Assembly (NCBI GenBank): GCA_029582265.1 | Contig: CM055816.1 | Span: 99,789,039 to 99,853,038, forward strand | Direction: 5' to 3' | Length of the DNA: 64,000 nt | Origin: Zoroaster sp. YZ-2022 | Lineage: Eukaryota > Echinodermata > Asteroidea > Forcipulatida > Zoroasteridae | In this document: positions 35,340 to 48,099 of the stretch, piece after piece | How positions within the stretch are numbered: the first letter of the stretch is position 1 | Layout of the letters: each line of letters opens with the position of its first letter | The notes under the pieces: generated by a model | Told to the model about the DNA's origin: nothing | The model's input: the letters and a program-made list of their open reading frames with translations, nothing else | The model's database searches: none | Position numbers and translations under genes: made by a program

Positions 35340-37910
35340 TCATACATCCCCAAATCGCTCAGATGAACAGCTTTGCAAAGGCCAACAATGAAGAATGGAT
35401 GCTGAGGCACTGACAATCCTGAAGTTGAAATTTCTCCAAGTATTAAATCTCCATCTTTTTTCCCCCACTACATACATCCCTTTGGAATATTTGGTTCCAC
35501 ACATGACAATGTGGTTACTTGCAAGACTCCCACAAAGGAGCTCTCCAAATGATGACACAGCTTCTTGTATATTTTCATTATACAATTTCCCTGCAAAGAA
35601 ATTCCTTGTCATCTACTACTGCACCTCCTTTTGAAATAGTGAACCAGCATTGTGAAATGCTTGGAGCAACTGATGTGTTTCAGCAAGTGAGATGTTATGT
35701 TGATGAAGTTCTTGGAAGTCCTCACACTTAAAATACTGTTTGCTCTCCATCCGCATAGTCCACAAATTAATCAACAGTCCAAACTGTAAGATCAGCTTCA
35801 GGTAGTGGGTCATAGTGATGTTTTTGGTCTCAGTCTTACTTCACTAAATAGTGTGACCCTAGAGGTGATGTATCCTCTATAAGAACATTGGAGATAAGCT
35901 ATCTGTGGTCTTGTGATCTGGGGTGCTACAAATAAATTCAAACAATTTGTCTCAACAACACAACTAAATTCCATACTGTGTCATTCACATCTTGTATTCT
36001 ACTGGCTACCAGCAAGGGAATATGAAGTAGAACCCAGTTCTGAACTGCATGACCACCTAATTTTTTCCATTTGGATTAACACTGCTTGGTTTGTCCAAAC
36101 TTTCTGTTCAATTAACTTGAAGTGCTTCAACCTGTTATTTAGTTGCTCATATGTAAACCATTTCTTTTCCTTGACTAGACACTTAATATACAATGCCAAT
36201 CATATTGGACTATACCTCAGAAGGATCATGTCCAATGCATGGAGGTAGGCCTGGTCTGCAGACATGAAAATGGTTTGATTTGTTAAACACTGAATTCTGT
36301 TAATACCCTCAAAGCTGTCCACATCCAACTGTTGAAGTTGTTGAAGAGCTGCAACATAATTTTGTGAGTTCGGCGTTCTGCCGTCACATGCAAATTAACA
36401 TCACCTGACTGACTGCATGGAATCGTTGAATTTTGCAATACCTGCATGTGGCAGTGCTAAAATTTTTCCACAAAACCTCCAAGATAGTGGCTTCCCAAGT
36501 TGTCACCCAATATGCCAACAACACCTCCTCTTACACTGTGACCAATACCTCCTCTTACACTGTGACCAATACCTATGTCAATGCCATTCTCTTCAATATC
36601 TCTCAGGTCCTTGATTATTCTGGAGAATATTCGCTCTTGACCAAAAAACTTGAGATCCTTGTCTTTGCACAGAGCAACCAATTGTATTGGATCAATCTTT
36701 GATCGGTTATAAGGGTATAAGTTACCAAGACAGTAATACACAGCCACAATGTTGTGAACTTTCTTTGCTGACCCCCAATGGGTTGACTATTTCGAATGCG
36801 TCCTGATACAAAATTATCTTTATTGAGTCTTGCAAATGTGTGAATAAGTCTATCTTTGAACATTGTACCATCAGTAAAATCACTGTAGATGCCTCTTTCT
36901 CTGGTAGGGGGTTAAGATACTGTTGTTGAACCGACATATCTTTGAAAACTGCCTCCATTGTCTTCTTGATTGAATAGTGGAAATGTCTGGAGGTTGGTGT
37001 CATCTCTACCAAGGTGAATTTCTATAGCCTACATAGGACATATTTTGTTTATAGTACTCTTTTCTTGTGAAGTGTGAGCGAAGGGGACCAGTACTCGGTT
37101 TATGTGCTGCAGAGAAGAGATTTTGGCATTCTATGTCTTCTAATATTGAAGAAATTATGCCACTTTCTAAAGCAGTTGCATTCAATCTTAATTTGAGAAT
37201 TGAACCAAGATGAACAGACTGAATGTCTTGTATGCTTCTAAGTTCATTAACAATTGTTTGGATTGTTGACATGATGCTTCGTTTGCAACCTCAAATAGAA
37301 TAACGCCATATTGTTTAAGTACAGCTCTTCAAAGTTAGGTTCACCTTCATCTTCATGTTCATCATCATCACTACCTGTTAATTCCTCCCCAGAAATGTTC
37401 TCTGTGTTGGTATTGTCATGACTGTCTTCAAGATTCTGTGAATGTGTTCCTGTTTCTGTAACATTACTGGTAGGCTCAGTCAAACTATCTGGTGATACCA
37501 CAGGTTGTACTGGAGGCTGGTGATTCCTTGAAACGTGTGAGGTGAATGATGACTTTATTCGGTACTTCTTGTTACAGTTCCAAAATGGACAAGTTGTTTC
37601 ATATCCTTCATCAATGTGATATTTTGCGTGAGATAACATTTCAGTGCAGTCTGTGCAATTTTGTTGGCAATTCTGAAGCTGGCACACCAAGTTCATTTCA
37701 TTTACAATAAGCCGTCTTGATAGTCTTGTCTCTAAACGTTTCTGTATGGTCTCTTGTCATATGTACATTGAAAGCATTGTATGTTTAAAATGCCTGCATC
37801 CTGTTATCCCACAGGAAATGTAATATTGCTGACATTGGCGTAAAACGATAGTGTCTTATATACCCTTTCACAGATGTTGAAACTTGCTGACATACACGAC
37901 ATTGGTACAT
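35340..37910 (-). pseudogene. Degenerate copy of a multicopy zinc-finger protein family
   Basis: Pieces of one protein run in order on the minus strand in several frames. N-terminal zinc fingers come first: MYQCRVCQQVSTSVKGYIRH from 37,910 after an acceptor, and CPFWNCNKKYRIKSSFTSHV near 37,590. An acidic linker (GSDDDEHEDEGEPNF) follows, then NNMALFYLRLQTKHHV, PLRSHFTRKEYYKQNMSYV, DAFEIVNPLGVS, YYCLGNLYPYNRSKIDPIQL, GDNLGSHYLGGF, CRYCKIQRF, KKWFTYEQLNNRLKHF and KLILQFGLLINLWTMRMESK. These phrases match a family that occurs in many copies in invertebrate and fish genomes, of unknown function and perhaps transposon-linked (family knowledge). At least five frame changes and stops make this copy dead. 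A 27-base tandem duplication at 36,511-36,567 doubles GIGHSVRG. Confidence 0.78.
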
Positions 37911-40168
37911 CTGCAATTGTAAAAATGCACATTATGTAAAACACCGAATCAGTAATGTGGACACTCAGTCAGAAACTTTCAGAAAGTGTGTCAAATTAAT
38001 ATTTAAAAAAAAATTGTTTACCTTTTATGTGTCATTGTTTCCTCAAGAACACAAATTTTCTTGAAAACAACAAAAAGAAGACTTTGTGCACTTTAATAAA
38101 TTGCAAATAAAGCCAGATTTTAGTGAGGCAAATTAAACCTTAACCCAAAAACTTATAGTGATCAAAGCTTAAAAATTACATTCAAGGGTTACAAGAGCCA
38201 TGTATGTGCATGTGACATGGTTTGAAATTACTAACTTATGTTTCTCCTGTAAGTGTACAGCCAATCTTCATATGTAGATGTGACGTCATAACGTTTTTTT
38301 CTGCCAAGTAGATATGTGCTCAACTTTTGCAACTTTTTATCCAGAGCCCTTTTTCTACCTGTAAATAACTGCCCATTTGACTTTGACCTTAAAACCTTTA
38401 ATCAGTCATTGATATAATATTATGTATTTGCCAAAATGGATAAAGTTAACTTGAAGGGGATTGTATTGTGATGACTGTGTTGAAAACAAGGGGTATTTAA
38501 CAGGTGCTAGGTCAGTTGTCTGGTGTGCTGATCCTTCCAGTCCAAGGTAAATTTTTGTAAAATGCATTTGTAGCCATGCAAATTGTGGCGCAGTGATGCC
38601 CAGTTTTGTCAGGTATGGTGAGTTCTTTACCTGTGTTGTACATGATGGTATGTACATACACAATCTGCATATGTACACGCCCACATATGAACCAGACTGG
38701 CATGGCGCTAAACAACAGGAAAATGTTGTTCCCATTTTGACACTATGATTTAATGGAAATTTTGAATGGTTTAGGATTAATTATATAAATTGAAAACCCA
38801 CTATTTTACTCCACCTCTTCATCACCACCCCCAATCCACAAACCCACGAAATGTGCTTGGATGATTAACATATTAATCATAATCAGGAAATAATTTGGTT
38901 TTTGTGATAACTGTTATTAATTAAATTTACAGTACAAATCCTCAAATTTTTCATGATGTGGCAAAAGGCATATACTGTTAGAATGCTTTGTGAACTTTTC
39001 ATTCAAGCACAGTTCTGCAGGGTACATGTATGTGGACTGTGGTGGTGATGAAGAGAAAACTGAGGGAACAAAACACATGGGCTTTTGGATACAGTTCACT
39101 GGCACCAGTGATGAAAATTTTTCCAGATTATGAATATGATACATAAAAATACTAAGATCCTACATGTAGCCTCAAAAAGTCTTAATATAAAAATACAGGG
39201 ATGAAAATTTGTTAATGAGTCATAACTATTTTTTTTGGAGAATAACGATATAAGTTTTTCAAAGTGGTAATATTGGGCCTTTAACTAAATTCAAAGAGCT
39301 GACAATCACATTTTTTGGTTGAAATTTGGCCAGGGTGAGTTGCTGAGGGTTTTGTTTAAATAAATATCTTGTTGTAGGCCTACGTTTAATTCATACTGAA
39401 ATTTAGGAATAATTAACATTAAATGCAAATACGTTTGTCATGATTCATAAAATCATTTTCTTCCACAACGCACACCTAGGCCTAACGTTAACAAAGGCAA
39501 GCCAAAAGGCCCAAAGCAAAGGATTTTCATGTGTTTACACGATTTTATAAAAATCGACTAATGTTATGCCAGGGCCTATTCTTCAAAAAATCCCCTACTA
39601 CTAACGTTATGGTGCTTGTGATGCCGGATCGTAAAAACACCGACAGAATAACAGACACGTGCAACTTTTTGTTGCGAGAGAAAAATGAAACCCAAAGCAC
39701 TAAAACTTTGTAGGTTTGTCTTAAGTGTTTTCAGTTTTCTATCAGGTAAATTGGCACTGAGTGTTATTAACGTTAGGCCTGGCCTAAGCTAGTGTAGAGC
39801 TAGTATTAGTAAAGAAAAAGAGGAAATCAGCTGATCAGCTGAATGCCTGAATAATTCAAATCCATTCACCTTGAACAGTTTAACACGTTGGAAGTAACGA
39901 ACTCGCCAGGGGCACTGATCATCACTGCTGATGCAGTAGTTAACACTGGTTTAGTTACGAAACTGAGTTGGGCATGGCTTAGGCATATTCTGTTTTGTGT
40001 TAGGGTCTGTAGCTAACAGTAACACAGTACTGTGTGAGCCTAATTGATGTATTGTTGCCTAACACACATGTTTAACGTTAGGGCCCTATTTACTATGATC
40101 TTGGACGCTGTATGGTCAAGAAACAGACCTAAAAAATTCTTCAACACCTTTTGCTTGCAACTATAACC
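37911..40168. other. No gene seen
   Basis: AT-rich sequence with only short frames. Around 39,980-40,150 the sequence becomes richer in CpG, possibly a promoter. Confidence 0.45.
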
Positions 40169-40339
40169 ATGGACAACGGTGACCTCTCGAGTACAGACCT
40201 GGCTTTAGACAACGTGTCGATCGTGTTACGTTTCGAGCTAGAGGACGACGACCAAACTTTCACCAAAACTCAAAAGTTAGTTAAGCTTTTACAGCTTGCA
40301 GCTGCGCAAAAGCTATTCGCGCGTTTTTATGCGATGTAA
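40169..40339 (+). CDS. Possible first exon in a CpG-rich patch
   Basis: MDNGDLSSTDLALDNVSIVL begins at 40,169 and stays open for 57 codons in a locally CpG-rich stretch. A donor-like AAA|GTTAGT near 40,277 could end it earlier. It lies upstream of the plus-strand gene at 43,618, but the phases do not join directly and a gap intervenes. No domain recognised. Confidence 0.25.
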   Translation: MDNGDLSSTDLALDNVSIVLRFELEDDDQTFTKTQKLVKLLQLAAAQKLFARFYAM

Positions 40340-40809
40340 AAATAATTATCATCTGGCGAGTTTAGTCTTAGCACTGCATGAGAGCATCAACGAAAGCGAC
40401 CATAAAAGGTGGCGCGGCGGAGTCCGGGAACTTACCTTCCCCATGAGCAGGTAAAATCTCATGGGCTGGTTTCGTGATGTGCGCGTGCGCGTACGTACAT
40501 GTACTTGACAGCGACGGGTTTGTTCCTGATCCTTTAAGCAACTCTTTGACGTCACATAATGTAAAGTCAGCCAGCACAGGCAATGAGTAAGCCATTTTTT
40601 GAACGCACAACTACATAATTATAAATGCTTTACAAGTATACTACTGCGTCAGCACATAGGAAAAGTTTTATCGAAATTCCATGCATGACTGTTTGGTGAA
40701 CCACTTGGCTCCGTATAAAATTTAGTACGCTTGACACCGACGCAGCTCAAACCCAAAAGCAAGTTGCCCGTAAAGGGTTGCCCACTATATGCTCTTGCAT
40801 ATAGTCCCC

Positions 40810-41309
40810 NNNNNNNNNNNNNNNNNNNNNNNNNNNNNNNNNNNNNNNNNNNNNNNNNNNNNNNNNNNNNNNNNNNNNNNNNNNNNNNNNNNNNNNNNNN
40901 NNNNNNNNNNNNNNNNNNNNNNNNNNNNNNNNNNNNNNNNNNNNNNNNNNNNNNNNNNNNNNNNNNNNNNNNNNNNNNNNNNNNNNNNNNNNNNNNNNNN
41001 NNNNNNNNNNNNNNNNNNNNNNNNNNNNNNNNNNNNNNNNNNNNNNNNNNNNNNNNNNNNNNNNNNNNNNNNNNNNNNNNNNNNNNNNNNNNNNNNNNNN
41101 NNNNNNNNNNNNNNNNNNNNNNNNNNNNNNNNNNNNNNNNNNNNNNNNNNNNNNNNNNNNNNNNNNNNNNNNNNNNNNNNNNNNNNNNNNNNNNNNNNNN
41201 NNNNNNNNNNNNNNNNNNNNNNNNNNNNNNNNNNNNNNNNNNNNNNNNNNNNNNNNNNNNNNNNNNNNNNNNNNNNNNNNNNNNNNNNNNNNNNNNNNNN
41301 NNNNNNNNN
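40810..41309. other. Assembly gap of exactly 500 N
   Basis: Placeholder gap. A hairpin-forming repeat begins 14 bases after its right edge. Confidence 0.99.
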
Positions 41310-41323
41310 ACAATACGTTTTCC

Positions 41324-41459
41324 GAGTAACAGTCATTTATTTTTTGGTTCATTAACAAAGCTATATCATGTCTTGAAAACTATAAACTATATTTATGTTT
41401 ATAGTTTTCAAGACATGATATAGCTTTGGTAATGAACAACAAATAAATGACTGTTACTC
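41324..41459. repeat. Long hairpin (fold-back) next to the gap
   Basis: Arms 41,324-41,387 and 41,397-41,459 are near-perfect reverse complements (GAGTAACAGTCATTTATT ... AATAAATGACTGTTACTC) with a 9-base loop. No target duplication can be assigned. Probably a MITE. Confidence 0.8.
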
Positions 41460-41929
41460 TGAAAGCTTACTGTTTATAAAGTGTAGGTCCCCTTTACTAC
41501 TACCGTATGAAATGCTGTCAATTATAATATCTGAAGACCTCCAACAATGTTATGGCTTATTTCGATTTGACAAATCGAAATTTAAGCACAAATGAACAAA
41601 ATCACTGATGAAACAAAAACCATTTTGGCATTAATCACAGTTTTCTCGAAAAGTGTTTACACCTTATTCGATAACATTTTCACAGGTTACCCTGTAGTTT
41701 AATCATGGTTTCATGTGTATTTTTTTGTTTTTCTTTGAAAACTAGATGAATAGGGAAAGTTACATGTATACATGTACTCTTCCAAAAACCAATGATGTAC
41801 CGTGGCAAAACTCACAAGAAAATGTTATCACTTTGAGTACTTTTTGAGGAAACAAGTTTTTTTAATGATTATTTTCGTTTATAGTTTGATAAATTTCAAT
41901 TTAATCAATTGATTATTTTTGTATTTATC

Positions 41930-42465
41930 GATAATAATAATAATAATAATAATAATGTATAGATTTATATAACGCACGTATCCACCAACTAAGTGGCGCT
42001 CAAGGCGCATTATATTATTATCCCTGCTCATAAGGCTCATAAGGCTCATAAATCATTCCTGAAACCATCTCAGCTCCCTGGGAGTATACAGCTCAGTGCT
42101 GCCATTTCTAGCGCATAGAGAGCAAACCATCTCTGCCTTCACAGGTACCCATTTAACCCTGGGTGGAGAAGCAATTATGGTTAAGTGTCTTGCTCAAGGA
42201 TTACAGGTGTCACGGCTGGGGCTCGAACCCACACTCTGCTGCTGGCAACACCAGAACTTGAGTTCAGTGCGCTAGACCGCTCAGCCACGACAATCCACTT
42301 TACGTGCATTATACAACACACGGGACCTACGGCTTTACGTCCCATCCGAAGGACGAAGCAATTATGGTTAAGTACCTTGCTCAAGGATACAAGTGTCACG
42401 ACCGGGGCTCGAACCCACACCCTGCTGCTGGCAACACCAGAACTTGAGTTCGGTGCGCTAGACGT
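41930..42465 (-). mobile_element. Compound SINE with two tRNA-like heads
   Basis: The AAT tail (41,930-41,957) and body match the SINE at 26,472. This copy has a first tRNA-related head near 42,200-42,290 and a second head with the same GTGTGGGTTCGAGCCCC B-box context near 42,390-42,465. A linker between them contains GGGACCTACGGCTTTACGTC, a conserved-looking block. The arrangement is either a dimeric SINE or one inserted into another. Confidence 0.8.
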
Positions 42466-42469
42466 TTTG

Positions 42470-43617
42470 TACTATTTTTTTGTATTTAACAAATAACTTC
42501 CCGGATAGCAAGCATCTGTCACATTTGAAATGATAAGCTTTTACGTTTTTAGAAATGACTGTCAAAGTGGATTTTTTTTTTCAAATTATTATAAATTTCA
42601 CATTGTTTCAGAATGACTACACCAAGTGAGTTTTGTTCTTTTATTGTTTCAAAATCAATGATGCTTGGGCACACATCATTCCAAACTTATAGAATAAAAA
42701 AATAATAGTACACCTGCAGATGATATGATAACATCGTCATGTAGAAGTGCCTGTTAATGTAAATGTTTTTGACAAATTTATTTAAAGGTATACATGTAGC
42801 TTTGGTAAGGACCAAAAATTGTTTAGTTTCAATCTGAAAGTTTACTACAGGCCTCCCAGTGCCTCAAAACCAAATATAGGTTTTAAAAAAAGATTATTTG
42901 CAAAATACAGGTTTTTTATAGGTTTACCAAATGCGAAAATATGGGTGTTATTTCCAAACAAAAATTCTTAATTTCGGCTAATTTTCCGACACCCTGCATG
43001 TGGACCCTGGTTCATACACCACCTGTTGCCACAGCCTGACATTGGTGTATATTGCATCTTAGAATTAACCTTTTTACTTTATATAAGGCAAATTATTTGA
43101 TGATAGTCAAATTTAGCACATACAAACATGCACATTTCCATTATTTGACTTCAGTATATGCAGCGTAAGCAAGTTTCTGCATAACAACGGCAAAGTGGTT
43201 AAAAATTCGGTAAAGAGTAGATGCTTCAACATTTGTTGTGCGGGTCCAGGGGACAAAGCCCCTATATGCTTAATTTTGAATCTAGATACATGTTAAACTT
43301 TTCAGGCATAAATGAAAGTCTTTTAGCCATTTCTTTCTTGGTCACTGTCTCACTTGAAAAAGAAAATTAATGAAATCATTTTATTTGGACTGAAATACCT
43401 CTTTAAAAAACAAATTTGTAACAGTGCTGAAGTTGTCATTTTAAAATGACCTGTCAAATGACAATTGAATATTTACACATTAATTAGCAAAATACCAAGA
43501 CAACAATCATTCATTGAACATTTTAATAAATGTTCACAAATAAAATGATTGATGAATAAGCACTTTTATGTACATATGAATACTTTTTACCAATGATGTG
43601 TTGTTGTTTTTGGATAG
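42470..43617. other. No gene seen
   Basis: AT-rich intron-like sequence leading into the exon at 43,618. Confidence 0.5.
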
Positions 43618-46600
43618 ATACAGATGATACATCCATGTTGGAAAGCCAGATTTCTTGCTCTGTAAAGCTTGCCTACCCTTGTGAACTACCTCGCTTTTCT
43701 AAAGTTGTACACCAAGCACTCCAGAAGGGCTGTATATATCAAGAGTGGGATCAATTTGTCAGAGAAGCTGCAATGTTCTTTATGCCTGACATACCTTCGT
43801 CTGATGGTCTAGCAAGAATTGCTTATCATGGCATAGGGAGATCTATGTATGAGAAGTATCCTTGCATTGGCAGTGCTGGTCAAAATGCTTGGGTATGTAA
43901 AAAATGTGGGTTTTTTCTCCTATAATGGTATCAATTTTGAAGAACTTTACAGTTTAACAAAGAACTGAATTTTAAACCATATATAAAGGTCATTCTATCC
44001 TCTCTTTGACCAATTCCCATCAAAATCAACTTGATAAAATATTGAATCTGTACGAAAATGTGCTTGTTATTTATATATCATAATTTGTTTTTTCTTAATT
44101 TAGTCTCACTTCAACAAGTGCCTTAGTTCTAAAGTACGTTGGGAAAGACAGAAGAGGCGCAAGACACAGGAACATAAAGGACAGACTGCCTCCTGTTCAG
44201 CAAAGCGTCCAAGAAAGGATCCGAATGAAGACAACTCCCCACCGACCAAGGCAGCTAGTCCAAGCGTACAAGTGCCTATCTCCAAAGCAACCTATGAGTC
44301 ACATGTTAAAGAGATACAGGTATATGTATACCCCCTAAAAGTTTGTCTGTCTAATATTTCCTAGAATTAGTTCAACTGAAGAAACATTTAAACAACAGTA
44401 ACAGAAACTGTGTGCTATATAGTGTCAGAGTTCATCTTTCTATTGAAAACAAGTGAGGATATTTAATAGAAACATAAAAATGTAGACCTCTGTTTCTTTT
44501 TAGAACCAATACAACCCATAATAGATAGGTTGACACAAACTGATCTGTCCCACTAATGTCATTTAACTTCAATGACTGACAAATTCTATTCAGAAAATTT
44601 GCACTACTGATAAATGGAACATGGATCACATAGCAGTTCTACAGAAGGAGACGTTTGCGAGACGACGGGATGTCATTCTGTCACCAGATCTGCAAACAAG
44701 GGAACTTGTGCAACAAATATGGAAGGAGTTTCCTTTTTTCCGAAAGGAAACCTGTGTAAGTACAAAAATTGAGTGTGGTTTGCAGTAGAAACTGCAAGAA
44801 CAGGAGTGTCCTGAGCTGTGAAGGAGGGAACACAAGGAGTGTGTGGGCTGTGGATTTTCCTGCTGAATTTTGTGCTTTTGATTAATTTAATTTTTATTAT
44901 CATGCTTCCGCCATCTCTGCCATTTTTGTATTATGAAATAGTTTTCATTAGTCAGTGTTGTAGGACTCAATATTAGTCTTGACTTGGCTTTAGATATTGT
45001 GGTCTTGTTCTTGGTCTCCATCTACTGAAGTCTATATATTTAGCTGGTCCGTGACCGAGACCTGGAAAGTTTAAAGCGTTTACTTTTACCATTGGTCTCT
45101 GCCCTAACCTCAGATTTTGAGGTCTTGTTCTCAGTTCTCAGATTCAGACCTCTGGGACTCTGGTATCGACTATAACACTGTCTTTAATTTAAATTGTTGT
45201 TCCACTAAGATCAGACTAATTTCCATGTCAACCTCATATATTTAGATTGCAACAGATGTAATACGCAAAAGGTCTTTTATGTGCCACAACCTCTGGTCTT
45301 TCCACTGCCCTGCACAATCATATAAATAATTGCCACAAAAATTAATTTTCACCATTTCCATTTTCCAGAACTCACTATACCATGTATACAGCTGCTGCAG
45401 GAGATGAAACTGTGCGATATTGAAGTAAACAATTTCTACAACGACAACTATGTGAAAGTGTTGGAAAGTCTGGCACACTTGTTTGACATCCCATGTAAGG
45501 TATGATTATCAAAGTTAAAAGTATTTGGTATAAATGTATCCTACAATTTGAATTGTTAATGCACGTATTCATGAGTCCTCACTTTGCTGTGTGCAAGCAT
45601 GACAAGCAACACATTAATTTTGTTTTGTGGAATCGAAGCTATAGATTAGAACAACATACATGATATAGGGTTTCACTGTGAAACCCTATACATGATGTGT
45701 ATGTTTTGGGTGACTTTCACAGTACCCAAAATTAAATAAAGTGTTGCAAATCTGCATTCATAAATACTTCATACAGTTCGGGCAGTCCTAGTGGTTGAAG
45801 GGTAGTCACATGGCAATGTTTACCTGATATTAAACGACTAATAAAGACATGACTGGAGCTGTTTAAGAATGGTTAGAATGGCACATAAACTTGAATCCAA
45901 AACTTACTCGTAGAAATTGAATAATGTGCCTGCACACATTTTAAAAGTGAGCCAAAAGTAATGGTCAAAGTAATTGTGCCACCAATTGTCCATTGACTCG
46001 AACATGAGTGCATCTTTAATAGTTACGCAAGTCATTAGATATGAAAAAAATGTCCTTTTCAAGTTCCTTAATTTAAACCCCATTTCTGAATACAATTCTT
46101 ACCTTTAATGTCTTTAAATCTGTTTGTAATGAAATTGTTCCAAACAGGAAGTACCAGGACCCAGCAGGTCAGAAGCAGACATAATTGTGAGTATACCCAA
46201 ACATCACTTAGCAAGCGTCATATTCATGTTTGTGAACATTTTGTACAGAACTTGCATACCAGTACTTATTGATGCTGCATTCATTTAAAACCATATCTGG
46301 GAAACAATTTAATTGTAAATTTGTTTCTAATCATATTTTTCAAAACAGCAAACCCCAGGACCTAGCCATAGCAGGTCATCACAAGTAATCTTGACTGTGA
46401 GTATACACAATCATAACTTATAACAAGTTACAATTTATTTTCGTACAAAACGTGCATACAGATAATTATGGATGCATCATTAATTTATTAACTTTTCATC
46501 TGATTTATTAGGAAGCAACATCAGATACCAACAACCCTCTTCAGGAATTAACATTCTGTGGACTTAGGCAAGTAAGTATAACCCTAAACCAACCTTTACT

Positions 46601-47852
46601 ACTTTTTTTTAACTAGGAACCTTCCTCAATACAAAACCATATGAGGACTAAACAACCAAACCTGTGGTCTGTTATCAAGATTCTATACCAGTCCCAATGG
46701 TAATCATTCCCTGTTTGCCAAAATCATGTTGCATCAAAACAATGAAGAATATTCTTTACCATTTCATTGTTTTGCAGCAAGACTCAAATGCAGCAGCAGC
46801 CCCAGTAGCCCCGTCAGTCAAAGGCAGGCAGCCGGTAAGAGCATACACTGAATGTTTTACATTTGAGGAACATACATGTATGAGTGCTTAGCAAAAATAA
46901 AAATATAAAAACTGTGTACAGATATCATGCAGAAAGCAAGGCAAAAGAAAAAAATTAAATGGTACTTATTAATTGAATGGTGTCAAATATTTGGGGGTCA
47001 TATAAAAACTGAAGTTTGTGGAAACAAGAAAAAAGTAAATATGATGCTCAGTTGTCAAATGAAGATAACTGCAAATGTTTTATTTACTATTCATACTTTT
47101 CAACAATAAGTAGACATAAAATAAATTTTCCTTTCTAACTTAGATGTTACGCAACCCTGAAGCTCTTCAGTGAAGAGCAAGACAGAACGCTGCTGGAGCA
47201 GTTTAAAATTCTACATGCGAAAGAAAGGTCCTTGCCAGGATAGAAAAGAAACCAGAAAGACCTGAGTGGTATGTATACACAATTTTTACACTAATTTGTA
47301 ATTGAACTTCCCGATATCGGTGAGAGAATAAACATTAGGCATGTTGGTCTTTATTGTAGATTTAAAACTGATTGGGATGTACCTCAGGCAAAATAGAACC
47401 AAGCAACAGAGATTAATTATACGGTAAAAGCAAAACCAAGCATCAAACTTTTGTTCCCATTCATAGATCCACTGTACCCATCTTGAGAGGAAAACTATCA
47501 TAACAATTCAGTAATATTTGTGGCAGTGTTTTGACACAAAGTGCATGCACACATATGTATGTATTCACTATCACATAGTACTTGTACTTCCTTTGTTACT
47601 GGCTGGCTCGTTTGCAGCATTTTCAACACCACTGCATGACACACTCAATTTATCTAGTTTCCACCAGCCTTAACCCTAACTCCCTCAGTGGCTTTTTTAA
47701 ACAAGAAACTTTCTTCAATCATATTTTATCCACAAGTAATGTTTCAGGTGCGACAACTCCTCAAGGACAATCCAGGACTGAGCAGGGAATTCACAGTGCA
47801 ACCGGTTTATGATCACATTCGTCTTCTTTTGAGGGTAGAGGAGAATTAGTAA
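43618..47852 (+). CDS. Multi-exon gene of the same SAM-related family, with microexons
   Basis: Exons by GT-AG signals and open frame: 43,618-43,892, 44,104-44,319, 44,594-44,755, 45,392-45,499, 46,148-46,186, 46,349-46,396, 46,512-46,571, 46,778-46,834, 47,144-47,269, 47,748-47,852. Exons 1-8 join in phase. Exon 1 has LPRFSKVVHQALQKGC and GRSMYEKYP; exon 2 is basic (RWERQKRRKTQEHK). Exon 3 has DKWNMDHIAVLQKETFARRR and IWKEFPFF; exon 4 LLQEMKLCDIEVNNFYNDNY. This order matches the SAM-type multicopy family at 32-34 kb, whose function is unknown. Exons 5-8 are 13, 16, 20 and 19 codons, all phase 0. Exon 9 needs two frame changes (SEEQDRTLLEQFKILHAK versus VLARIEKKPERPEW) and does not join exon 10 (VRQLLKDNPGL...RVEEN-stop) in phase, so the 3' end is damaged or misread. 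The N-terminal SAM exon is not found. Confidence 0.68.
44953..45180. mobile_element. hAT-like MITE in intron 3
   Basis: Ends CAGTGTTGTAG and CTATAACACTG are inverted, matching hAT-type CAG...CTG termini. The interior is rich in 'ggtcttg' and 'ggtctc' words typical of a widespread low-complexity element. No clear 8-bp duplication remains. Confidence 0.6.
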
Positions 47853-48099
47853 TTTTGTGTTAATCCAGCTATAAGGTCCGTCGATTTATCAATATTATTC
47901 GATTATTCAATATTATTTTAACTGTAAATACCATATTGTGACCACTCAGTTATAAAATCACTCATTGGGTATAGTCAATTACTTGTTTACTAATCAGGCC
48001 CACCTTTAAAGTACATTATGTATGGCTATTAAAGCAGTAAATTATAATTGTTTAACTATAAATACCATATTATGACCACTCAGTTATAAAAATCAATCA

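Noticed and set aside
44955..45180. Possible coding exon in intron 3 of the plus-strand gene
   Set aside because: The sequence is a low-complexity hAT-like MITE with CAGTG/CACTG ends rather than an exon.
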